In this document: positions 25,661-33,407 of the stretch, one piece after another
Layout of the letters: every line of letters begins with the position of its first letter
Position numbering within the stretch: position 1 is the stretch's first letter
NCBI RefSeq assembly: GCF_014646275.1
Contig: NZ_BMND01000009.1
Coordinates: 153,632-217,631 of the forward strand
Source: Streptomyces kronopolitis
Lineage (GTDB): Bacteria > Actinomycetota > Actinomycetes > Streptomycetales > Streptomycetaceae
Reading direction: 5' to 3'
Length of the DNA stretch: 64,000 nt
Notes under the pieces: model-generated
Told to the model about the DNA's origin: nothing
The model's database searches: none
Seen by the model: the letters and a program-made list of their open reading frames with translations, nothing else
Made by a program: the position numbers and the translations under genes

Positions 25661-26085
25661 CAGACCTCGCTCGATAGGGAATGGTTGGTTTCATAGGCAT
25701 CTAGCCGTAGATCGACGCTATCGATCGTTTCGCGGGCTCACGGCGTGGCGGAATACACACCTCAATCCTGCTTCTTGTCGGAATCGTCCAGGACGATGGG
25801 CGGTTGCTTACGTCCTGATCAATGCCATAGCAGGAGCTGCTGGAGCAGAAGACCGCGCCGGGGATGGGCAGGACATGAAAGCTGGGTCTGTCGACGGGCA
25901 GCGGGACCAACGGCTTTGTTCACCTCAAAGGGCAGCGTCGGCCGGTGATCCGAACGAAACCGCCTAGGCCCCGGCGCGGTGGAGGCAGCATTGAAGGTGA
26001 CCGTCTGGGCGAAGGTGTCACCCATCAGGAAGGTGCAGTAGCCGGCGCCGCCGAAGCTCTTGCCGAACACGTCGGCAACTGCTGC
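25661..26085. other. Stretch without a supportable gene
   Basis: Contains a Ser-rich minus frame and a minus frame reading FGGAGYCTFLMGDTFAQTVT at about 25960-26060 that looks weakly protein-like; neither can be assigned. Confidence 0.35.
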
Positions 26086-26318
26086 TGGAACTCAGGGACA
26101 AACGCTCTAGGTCGATCGCTGTCTCCTGCCCGGAGACTGCAGTATCGGCGAGTCTGCGGCCGTAGCGACTGTGGACCCGCGACGACACAGTGCCGCATCC
26201 CGAACACCGGGCAGTCGGCGGTGCACCTGGCGGCGATCCGTATGGACTTCTCGATCCGGGCAACGTTGTTGATCACCGCCTGCGCCAGGTGCGGGAAGAA
26301 AACTTTCAACAGACCAGA
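26086..26318 (-). pseudogene. ISL3-family transposase N-terminal remnant
   Basis: Reads VFFPHLAQAVINNVARIEKS then IRIAARC, and after a frameshift CSGCGTVSSRVHSRYGRRLA then DTAVSGQETAIDLE. This is the start and zinc finger of an ISL3 transposase, different in sequence from the intact copy at 22238-23797. The catalytic domain is missing. Confidence 0.7.
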
Positions 26319-27141
26319 AGCATGATTCCCAGCGGGAAGGGCTACCCAAGATCATCCGCTTCACGGAAAGTGCCGAAGAGCCAGAACTGAGTCGCCGTTG
26401 ACACCCCCGCGGGTGAACCTTCAGCGACCACCCCGACTCTCAACCGGACCGCCCGCCACAGACGACGGCAGACGCCTTGCCCCTCGGCGTCTCAGGGCAG
26501 TTCGCTCTCATGAGAGTCACGGACTCTGGAGAATACAACAACCACTCCTGTCAGCAGCAGACGCACCTGCGGCTGGGCACGGCAGCGGAGAACCGGGCGG
26601 AATGGCTGGCTCGCCGCCGGGACCCGAGCAGTCCGCTCGCTGATGTCCGCCGCCCGGCCGGACGGTCCCGCGCCATCGGCGCCGCAATTCAGGTCGGCCA
26701 GAAGAGCGGGGAGTCCGGAGCGGAGATCGAAGCACGCGTCCGTGCGGCCATCGGAGCGGGACGCCCCCTGAGCCTGTGGTGACCGCACCCGCCTCCAGAG
26801 CCGGGACGGCACTCAAGAGGGACGACAGGCGCGCACCCAGCGCACCCAGCGCACCCAGCGCACCCAGGACGATCTTCACCATCCGGGCGGCCTGTGTCTG
26901 GTCGCCACGCCCACCGGCAGGAATCGATGGGTATCGGGCGGCCGCCTCATGATGCTGCATGAGCCGATTGTGGCCAGCGACAGGCCGCGGGCCTGCTCGG
27001 ACGTGACGGCCGTTGGGCACGGCCTGCTGGCGCTATCACAGGGGGCCGATTGGGTGTACGGCTGCTTTAGGTCAAACAGGTTCGGGAAACCGTGATGCGA
27101 GGGCTGGAGGAGCCGGTTGCTCAGAGAAGGGCGGAATTGCT
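26319..27141. other. Non-coding stretch with a tandem repeat
   Basis: No convincing gene. A plus frame ending at 26782 (EIEARVRAAIGAGRPLSLW) is helical but has no family. The 9-bp repeat at 26831-26866 lies here. Confidence 0.4.
26831..26866. repeat. Four tandem copies of a 9-bp unit
   Basis: GCGCACCCA is repeated four times without mismatch. On the minus strand it would read as Leu-Gly-Ala triplets, but the surrounding frame is not convincingly coding. Confidence 0.85.
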
Positions 27142-27699
27142 GTGGGGCACGGCGGCGATGTGATCGCGGAGCTGACCACCGACCACCGGGAGGTCGAAGA
27201 GCTCTTCACACAGTTCGAGAACACTCCCCCCGGGAGCACGGACCGCAAGCGTCTGGTGGATGCCCTGACGATTGAGCTGGTGCGGCACTCCGTTGCCGAG
27301 GAGGAACATCTCTATCCCGCGGTGCGTGAGCATCTGGAGGGGGGTGACACGCTGGCGGACAAGGAGCTCGCCGACCACTTCCGCATCGAGAAGCTCCTCG
27401 ACGATCTTCAAAAGCGCAAGGTCGATGATCTCGACTTCGACCGGCTGGTGGTAAAGCTGCGCACCGAGGTGGCAGCCCACATCAGTGAGGAGGAGAACGA
27501 CCTCTTCGCTCAGCTCCGCAGGGGCGTGCACCCCTACGTGCTGGAAGAGCTGGGCGACAAGGTTCGCCAGGCGAAGAAGAGCGCGCCCACCCGCCCGCAC
27601 CCTGGCGCTCCGAGCACCCCGCCGGTCAACAAGCTGCTCGCTCCGGGCCTGGGGCTGGTGGACCGGGTCCGCGACTACGTCTCCGGCCGCGGTAGATGA
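27142..27699 (+). CDS. Hemerythrin/HHE cation-binding domain protein
   Basis: Cytosolic four-helix protein of 185 residues that binds a di-iron site and may sense oxygen or nitric oxide or store iron. His/Glu ligands occur in order: ELTTDHREVEELF, RHSVAEEEHLYPAVREHL, ELADHFRIEKLL and VAAHISEEENDLF. The last 45 residues are a Pro/Lys-rich tail. GTG 27142 has AAGGGCGG upstream. Monocistronic. Residue spacing fits the HHE family; function in the cell is not deducible. Confidence 0.85.
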   Translation: MGHGGDVIAELTTDHREVEELFTQFENTPPGSTDRKRLVDALTIELVRHSVAEEEHLYPAVREHLEGGDTLADKELADHFRIEKLLDDLQKRKVDDLDFDRLVVKLRTEVAAHISEEENDLFAQLRRGVHPYVLEELGDKVRQAKKSAPTRPHPGAPSTPPVNKLLAPGLGLVDRVRDYVSGRGR

Positions 27700-27922
27700 C
27701 CGCCGGCGTGGCACGTCGAAGCCACCGCCTGGTCGCCAGGGTGACCCTCACCGATTGCGCACGCGTCCTGCCCGGTCTCCAGGCAGGTGACCTCTTCCAT
27801 GCCCTCTCCACTGGCTGACGCCAGTCGGCGCCACCCGGGTGGCGCCGGCGGCCCGTCGGAAGTGGACTGGTGTGTAGCCGCGGCAAGGCCGCCGGGAACG
27901 ACCGACGAAAGGGTGAGTAGCT

Positions 27923-28249
27923 GTGCCGGCAGGATCCAGTAAGAAGCGTGAACGGCAGTACGAGCACATCAAGGAACAGGCCGAGGAGCGCGGTACCTCG
28001 CACAGGCGGGCCAAGGAGATCGCCGCCCGCACGGTGAACAAGGAACGTGCTCGCTCCGGCGAAGCCAAAACTGCCAGCAAGACCTCCCTCCGCGACCCGA
28101 AATCCGCTTCCCAGCGCGGCGGCGAACGCTCCCACCAAGGGGCCGGCGGCCCGACCAGAGACCAGCTCTACGCAGAGGCCAGGAAGAAGAACATCGACGG
28201 CCGCTCCACCATGAACAAGGACCAACTGCGCCGAGCCGTCGGACGCTGA
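27923..28249 (+). CDS. Plasmid-stabilisation-like / Rho-N domain protein (108 aa)
   Basis: Highly charged small protein. The N-terminal half has KRERQYEHIKEQAEERGTSH then RRAKEIAARTVNKERARSGE, a conserved actinomycete segment often annotated as plasmid stabilisation protein. The C-terminal TRDQLYAEARKKNIDGRSTM then NKDQLRRAV is a Rho-termination-factor N-terminal (SAP-like) nucleic-acid-binding motif. GTG 27923 follows GAAAGGG. A decayed copy is at 7130-7243. Actual function uncertain. Confidence 0.8.
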   Translation: MPAGSSKKRERQYEHIKEQAEERGTSHRRAKEIAARTVNKERARSGEAKTASKTSLRDPKSASQRGGERSHQGAGGPTRDQLYAEARKKNIDGRSTMNKDQLRRAVGR

Positions 28250-28288
28250 ACTGTAAGGTTGTCTCTCGGCGTGCTGGAGAGGCGCGTT

Positions 28289-28325
28289 GCGCCGTTGCCG
28301 CCTCCCGGGGGAGCGGCAACGGCGC
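28289..28325. terminator. Bidirectional terminator between convergent genes
   Basis: A 13-bp perfect stem (28289-28301 with 28313-28325) and an 11-nt loop, placed between the genes ending at 28249 (plus) and 28348 (minus). Confidence 0.8.
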
Positions 28326-28347
28326 TCAAGGGTGAGGCTGTGTGCCG

Positions 28348-29232
28348 TCAGTCAGTGACCAGCATCTTCTCCCGCAGACGTGAGCAGACGCGGGTGAGAA
28401 GGCGGGAGACGTGCATCTGGGAGAGACCGAGCTGTTTGCCGATCTCGGCCTGGGACATCTCGGCGCCGAAGCGCAGTTCGAGGAGAGTGCGGTCGCGGTC
28501 GTCAAGCTCGGCCAGGTGCGGCTTGAGGGCCTGAAGGTCTTCGGTCAGTGCGAGGGCAGGATCTTCGGAGCCGATAAGGTCGGCGACGAACCCCGTCTGT
28601 CGACTGGAGCCGACGGCTTGGAGGGGCCGATCGATGGAGACGCTGTCGTAGCCGTTGGAGGCCATGAGCCCCTCCGCCACCTCCGCCTCCTCCACATCGA
28701 GGTGGGCAGCAAAGTCGGAGACGGAAGGCTCCTGGACCCCTTGGCTTTCGAGCTGTTCGCGGGCTCGGGCAAGGCGGATGCGCAGTTCCTGCAGACGCCG
28801 GGGCACACTGACCGACCAGGTCGTGTCACGGAAGAACCGCTTGATCTCCCCCTGGATATAGGGGACAGCCAGCGTCGTGAACGCTGCTCCACGTGAGACG
28901 TCGTAGCGGTCGATGGCCTTGATCAGACCGATCGTGCCGACCTGCAACATGTCCTCGGTCGTCTCCCCACGACTGGAGAAGCGCCGGACAACGTAGCGCA
29001 CCAAGGACAGGTTCATCTCGATCAGAGTGTTGCGCACGTACTGGTACTCGTGCGTCCCACGCTCCAGCGCGCCAAGCCGCAGCAGCAGAACCTTCGTCAG
29101 CTCGCGCGCGTCGACGGGGGCCATCCGCCGGGGAGCGCAGACCTGCGGCAACACCGTCGTGGCCGGGACGGCACACACCTTCGGCGGGGCCGCCTGGCTG
29201 GCGCCTTCCGCCGTCGTGATGGGGTCGCTCAT
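28348..29232 (-). CDS. RNA polymerase sigma factor, SigB/SigF family
   Basis: Group 3 sigma factor of 294 residues for stress or development genes. Region 2 is NLSLVRYVVRRFSSRGETTE then DMLQVGTIGLIKAIDRYD; region 3 begins VSVPRRLQELRIRL; region 4 is LELRFGAEMSQAEIGKQLGL then SQMHVSRLLTRV. ATG 29232 has AAGGAG upstream. The N-terminal 45 residues are an extension. Activity of this class is held by an HATPase anti-sigma factor and released by a STAS antagonist; a STAS gene lies 127 bp upstream on the same strand. Confidence 0.92.
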   Translation of the reverse strand: MSDPITTAEGASQAAPPKVCAVPATTVLPQVCAPRRMAPVDARELTKVLLLRLGALERGTHEYQYVRNTLIEMNLSLVRYVVRRFSSRGETTEDMLQVGTIGLIKAIDRYDVSRGAAFTTLAVPYIQGEIKRFFRDTTWSVSVPRRLQELRIRLARAREQLESQGVQEPSVSDFAAHLDVEEAEVAEGLMASNGYDSVSIDRPLQAVGSSRQTGFVADLIGSEDPALALTEDLQALKPHLAELDDRDRTLLELRFGAEMSQAEIGKQLGLSQMHVSRLLTRVCSRLREKMLVTD

Positions 29233-29358
29233 GGCCGGCTCCTTCCAGTCGCTGAGCCCCCGTCGCCACGCCCCTACCCGACACCCTCCCTCACCACACC
29301 CGCCAGCGGCCTTGGTCGCCAGCCCCACAGTGGCAGCAGCGCATCAACACGCTGCAGT

Positions 29359-29727
29359 TCAGAGCCCGTTGAGCCAGGGCTCGATCAGCGCATCGGCAAG
29401 GCTGGGAAACACACGAAAGACTTGCGTGGTACCGGTCAGGGTGAGTACGCGTTGGGGGTTGGGCGCGAGAGGCCCTGCGAGCCAGGGCGCAGGGCCTCTC
29501 GGTCGAAGGAGAGTTCCCAGCGTTGTCACGTCGAGGAAGTTGACGCGGGAAAGGTCGGCGATGACTTGTTTGCCGGAGCGCCGGGCTGTTCTCATCGCCA
29601 GGTGCAGCAGGTCCTGGTCGTCGTGGTCGAGGTCGCCTTGCAGTACGACGACGCATGCACCCTGGTAGTCCTCGATCGAGACGATGGGACTTCCCTTGAC
29701 CCTTCGATGGTCTGGTTCAGGCAGCAT
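29359..29727 (-). CDS. STAS-domain anti-sigma-factor antagonist (122 aa)
   Basis: Single STAS domain: YQGACVVVLQGDLDHDDQDL, then QVIADLSRVNFLDVTTLGTL. The usual phosphorylatable Ser (DSSGL) is replaced by Thr-Thr (DVTTL), so phosphorylation could be on Thr or absent. Start ATG 29727 with GGGCAGGG upstream. Just upstream of and co-directional with the SigB-type gene, a natural partner-switching pair. Confidence 0.82.
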   Translation of the reverse strand: MLPEPDHRRVKGSPIVSIEDYQGACVVVLQGDLDHDDQDLLHLAMRTARRSGKQVIADLSRVNFLDVTTLGTLLRPRGPAPWLAGPLAPNPQRVLTLTGTTQVFRVFPSLADALIEPWLNGL

Positions 29728-29971
29728 GCCGTAGCCCTGCCCGACCAGGCCAGCTCAACACCCATACCAGGAGACGACCGGAATTTGGCTGAAAGGCACA
29801 GCTACAGCACCGCTCCCACCACAGCGGTCCCACGTCCGGGGCTCCCGGTAGTCATCGAGCCGGGAAGTGCCGGGTCGATGCTCGACGAAGAGACGTCCTG
29901 GGAGCGACGAACTTGAGCCTTGCGTTCAGTTGTGTGCAAAAGCGATGCCTTTTCGACCGGTGGGCTTGAAA

Positions 29972-29989
29972 ACCGGTAAGTTTACCGGT
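29972..29989. promoter_or_regulatory. 18-bp near-perfect palindrome
   Basis: ACCGGTAA-GT-TTACCGGT, 8-bp arms. It lies about 85 bp upstream of the gene at 30075. A shorter version (CGGTAA-G-TTACCG) occurs at 32255-32267. Candidate operator for one regulator. Confidence 0.55.
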
Positions 29990-30074
29990 CGTCACACGGT
30001 GGCAGCCCGGCGCGAGGTTCCTCAACCAGGTGAAAGGCCCGGGCAGGCGGCGACACTGGTGAGGAGTGGTGGGT

Positions 30075-30356
30075 GTGGACGGTCCGCTCCGCGGGGCGTT
30101 ACTGGATGTGGTCAAGAGCCGCGAAGGCCGGCTCTACATAGCAGCGGAGGGTGTAGGCAGTCTGCTGCGCGGCATCGCCAAGGAGTATGCGGACCTTGCC
30201 GGGCTCTGCGGCTGCGGGCAGGTGGCGGCCAAAGACGATCAAGTGGAACTGGACTGCACCACCCTGTCTGCCCTGGCCACGGTGCTGACCGCCCAAGCCG
30301 ACGGCCTCGACATCCAGCTGATCCACATGGCTGACCAGACTGCCCACGAATCGTGA
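30075..30356 (+). CDS. Hypothetical protein (93 aa)
   Basis: GTG 30075 is chosen because GAGGAG lies 8 bases upstream; GTG 30066 is possible. Helical and hydrophobic in part (LYIAAEGVGSLLRGIAKEYA; LSALATVLTAQADGLDIQLI) with CGCG near the middle. No family recognised. Preceded by the palindrome at 29972. Confidence 0.6.
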   Translation: MDGPLRGALLDVVKSREGRLYIAAEGVGSLLRGIAKEYADLAGLCGCGQVAAKDDQVELDCTTLSALATVLTAQADGLDIQLIHMADQTAHES

Positions 30357-30586
30357 GGCGCGCAGACTCGCCAGCTCAGATCGCACCGTCCACCGACACC
30401 ACGCACCAAGAACATCGCTTCGCCCCTATGCGTCTTGCCTGTTCAGGGACGTTTCTCCGTATGAGCCACCGGATTGTGAGATCGGTCGATCGCGTAGCTG
30501 TTTCAGGCCGTGACCATCGGCGGCAGCGCGCACCACCCCAAGCACAAGCCAGCGGAGGAGCTCGCCGGACGGCTGCGGCGCTCGAC

Positions 30587-30994
30587 CTACGCGGTTGTGG
30601 CCAGCTCCGTGAAGGGGGCCGTGGGGCTGTTGGGCGACGCCTCGCTCACTATGTGGTATCCGGCATCGACCGGAGTACCCGTGCTGGTGACACGGACAGT
30701 GAGCGGGCCTGCCCATTCGTAGGCGCACTCAGCTCCGTGGAGCGCGAGCACGTCGGTGAGCTCCTGGCTCAGCGCGACGGTGTGCACGTCCAGGCTCACG
30801 CTGACGCCAGGGGCGAGTCTCACCAGATAGACGTTGGGGACCAAGGTCCGCTCCCGGCCGCAGACCACGGCGTGCGCGTCACAGTGACGTCTCAGGGCAT
30901 CGAAGAGCTCTACCTGGTCATGCCCGCGGACACGTCGCAGCATCTCGTGTTCCCACCGTTCGACGGCTTCCTCACATCGTTTGACCATTCCCAT
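30587..30994 (-). CDS. DUF3662 (FhaA N-terminal-like) protein without an FHA domain
   Basis: MGMVKRCEEAVERWEHEML and VELFDALRRHCDAHAVVCGR then ERTLVPNVYLVRLAPG match the DUF3662 domain that precedes the FHA domain in actinobacterial FhaA, a cell-wall/cell-division phosphopeptide-binding protein. Here the protein ends after 135 residues with no FHA domain. No Shine-Dalgarno seen. Possibly a stand-alone or truncated paralogue. Confidence 0.7.
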   Translation of the reverse strand: MGMVKRCEEAVERWEHEMLRRVRGHDQVELFDALRRHCDAHAVVCGRERTLVPNVYLVRLAPGVSVSLDVHTVALSQELTDVLALHGAECAYEWAGPLTVRVTSTGTPVDAGYHIVSEASPNSPTAPFTELATTA

Positions 30995-31145
30995 GGAACA
31001 CGTGTGCCCGACGAGATTGTGGAAATGCCTGTCGCCGCCGCGGGTGACAAGTTTCGCTGCACGCTGGAGAATGCCCGTCCGGGAAATCCCTGATCAAGGG
31101 ATCATGCGGTCGCGCCGGGGCTCCCGGGGAAGCGGAGATCACCTC

Positions 31146-31560
31146 GTGAGCTTGCCAGACGACATTGCATTCTACGGACGTGCCGTCGACACCGGCGAAC
31201 TGCCGCAGACCGAAGCAGTGCGCCTCCTGGTCAGCGCCGGCCGGGGCCTACTGTCAGCGCGGATTGCCGAACACCCCTTAGCCCACTGGCCCTCTGCGCG
31301 AAAGGGTTACACGCGACTGCTGGCCGAGATACACAGCAGCTCCGCGAGGAGCATGGGCCCTCACCTGGCCAGACTCCTTGACCGGCCGCGCCTTCAGTCG
31401 CATCCACACCGTGTCACGCCGACCGGTACCCGGCCCGGCAGGCCGCGCTGGGCGCCTGGCGGCGGCTGGTCGTGCCGAACCGCCACTGCCAAGCAGCGAT
31501 CCGTAGAGACAGCGGCCTCTTGCGCCTGCGACATGCGTCGGCGCGTGGACGTGGCTAGTG
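31146..31560 (+). pseudogene. Island hypothetical protein with frameshift
   Basis: From GTG 31146 the product is VSLPDDIAFYGRAVDTGELP then QTEAVRLLVSAGRGLLSARI, familiar from small Streptomyces island proteins. Near residue 65 the protein-like sequence switches frame (QAALGAWRRLVVPNRHCQAA), so one indel separates the two halves. Confidence 0.5.
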
Positions 31561-31638
31561 TGGAAATCGGGATGACCTCCGGAAATCTATGGCGAAGCGG
31601 AGCGGAGGTCGGTGGGGTTGGTGACCCCACCGCACCAG

Positions 31639-31666
31639 GGCCCTCCTCCGGCAACGGAGGAGGGCC
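31639..31666. terminator. Strong GC hairpin terminator
   Basis: A 12-bp perfect stem closed by a GCAA tetraloop, followed by TTCCTT on the plus strand. Confidence 0.85.
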
Positions 31667-31752
31667 TTCCTTGTGGCGAGCGGGCCCACGCGGCGCGAGA
31701 AGGCGAGAAGCGGAGTCTCATTCTCGGGTCGGCGGCTGAGGCGCTGTCACGG

Positions 31753-31944
31753 TCACCATGGGTCACTGTGTTCACTGAGGCGCTCCGCGCGGGTGCGGGT
31801 CACCGTGAGGGCTTCGGGATCTGGCACAGACCACTCGCGGCTGCCGGCTCCGCGCAGGAAGTAGGTGCCGCTGCGAATGTCAGTGACGACGGCTCTGCAT
31901 CCGGCAGCGTATTCGACCTCGTCGCCGACCTCAGGCCTTCCCAT
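31753..31944 (-). CDS. Small conserved Streptomyces protein (63 aa)
   Basis: Starts MGRPEVGDEVEYAAGCRAVV then TDIRSGTYFLRG and ends LTVTRTRAERLSEHSDPW. An SH3-like beta fold is suggested by the VGDxVxD...VVTDxRxGxxxLR pattern of this small family. ATG 31944 follows GGGGGCGG. Function unknown. Confidence 0.65.
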   Translation of the reverse strand: MGRPEVGDEVEYAAGCRAVVTDIRSGTYFLRGAGSREWSVPDPEALTVTRTRAERLSEHSDPW

Positions 31945-32447
31945 GAAACCGCCCCCAGAAATCAAGCGATTGAACGCGCTGCGTGTGTAATGAGTCGCTG
32001 CTGCCACGGCCTCACCGACACGAGCCGACGCCCCGCGAGTTGACACCCTGCAAACGGGTGAATGCGGGGAAGGGTTTCCCTCGGTCGCAGTGTGCATGCG
32101 CAGCAGGATCCAGACGAAGCCTAACGAGGGACGAGGCCGTCCTCAGAGGCGCGTGCTGCTGTGGTGCTCTGTGCCGTTAGTGAAGAGCGGGCAGTGTCGG
32201 TCGTGCATCGCACCGTATGGAGTAGTGGTGTTACTATCCGGAGCGATTCTGCTGCGGTAAGTTACCGGTCCAGGTCGCCAGCTTGACGCCATCCCTCGAA
32301 CTCGCGGCGCAAGCTGCGTGCCCTGGGGGCGCGAGAGCCGCCCCTGCTGTGCAGGTCCGCAGGGGCGGTCTCGCCCCGTAGGCGCATGCAGGTGGTGCCG
32401 GGCTCCGAGTTCGCGTTACTGAGCCGAGCTATGCCACGGCCCGTGGC
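31945..32447. other. Intergenic stretch with a palindrome and a hairpin
   Basis: No gene seen. CGGTAA-G-TTACCG is at 32255-32267 and a 10-bp-stem hairpin (32338-32347 with 32359-32368, 11-nt loop) could terminate the minus-strand gene at 32448. Confidence 0.55.
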
Positions 32448-32867
32448 TCATGGGCGGTGGGCGTGGAGGTGCAGCGTGGCAAGGCCCAGCGTGTGGCGGA
32501 TTCGGCTGACTTCAGCCTCCCCGCTCGTGCTTCCCGCCGGTGCGGGGATGCGGCAGGTCAGGAGCAGCGCCTCGCAGACTTCGAACGCTGAGAGAAGTCG
32601 GCGTAGTTGGTGCGGGCCTGCATGGGGGAGAAACCTTCCTTCAGCAGGCCAGTGGGCTTCTCGGAGTCTTGCCAGATTCTGCCGGTGTCCCTCAGGGGTG
32701 GGGGTCTGACCGTCCTCCTGGTGCAGGTCGGGGTCGGCGAGCAGCTGGCGGCGAGCGAGTGGGCCTGTCGTCAGGAGGAGAAGGTGCGGCGTCGTGGCGG
32801 TGGAAAGCGCTCGTATCAGGGCGAGGTCGGCATCAGAAAGGGTCTTTTCAGGCAAAAGTGCCATCAT
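32448..32867 (-). CDS. Hypothetical Leu-rich helical protein (139 aa)
   Basis: From ATG 32867 (second ATG 32864): LSDADLALIRALSTATTPHL, HRQNLARLREAHWPAEGRFL and LRRLLSAFEVCEALLLTCRI. Even composition and codon use look genuine but no family is recognised. No neighbour gives context. Confidence 0.5.
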   Translation of the reverse strand: MMALLPEKTLSDADLALIRALSTATTPHLLLLTTGPLARRQLLADPDLHQEDGQTPTPEGHRQNLARLREAHWPAEGRFLPHAGPHQLRRLLSAFEVCEALLLTCRIPAPAGSTSGEAEVSRIRHTLGLATLHLHAHRP

Positions 32868-33407
32868 GGCATTTCACGTCTCTCTGGTCTTGGGTACCGG
32901 CGGCACCTCAATGACAACGCCGTGAACAGGACGAGGTGTCGGTTCGGCGGAGGTCGGCGGAAGAGGGGCTGAAACTGTGCTGTCCGTTCAGTCCGGCCGG
33001 CGCTCCTTCCGCGGCCCCGGAGGGGCGAGCGTGAGGTTGTCGCCCGGTATCCGGCCAGCCCCGCTGGAGCCAGAGTCTGCGTGCTCGGACCGTGGCAACT
33101 GGGGCGCCCGTGGCTCTGCCGGGTAATGGGCCACGCCACGGGGTGAGGCCGAAGATGTTCGCCGCAGAGGCGAGCAGGGCCTGAGGCGGTGTCGCCGTAG
33201 CCAGTGCGCGGTACGTCTCCAACCGCGTCAGTCGTCGTCTGGCCCGCCCCCTGGAACGGGCCGCCGTGGGGGTGGGCTTTCGGTTGGGTGCGGGTCGCGG
33301 GCGCCCCCGCGTTGGACTGTGCGGGAGAGTCAGGGAGTGCTCACACTGACGTGCTTCCCCAGCCACTTTCGCCCACAGTCTCGCTTCTTGTCCTCTGAGA
33401 GGTGAGG
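32868..33407. other. Stretch with a possible minus-strand relic
   Basis: A minus frame around 33120-33260 reads LTRLETYRALATATPPQALL then ASAANIFGLTPWRG and looks like protein, but both ends are random. Probably a relic. Confidence 0.35.

Noticed and set aside
26517..27020. A minus-strand protein with Leu-Gly-Ala repeats
   Set aside because: The repeats come from the 9-bp DNA tandem repeat, and the flanking sequence is Arg/Pro-rich and random.
27626..28225. A 199-codon frame opposite the Rho-N-like gene
   Set aside because: Antisense of a well-supported gene with a good ribosome-binding site.
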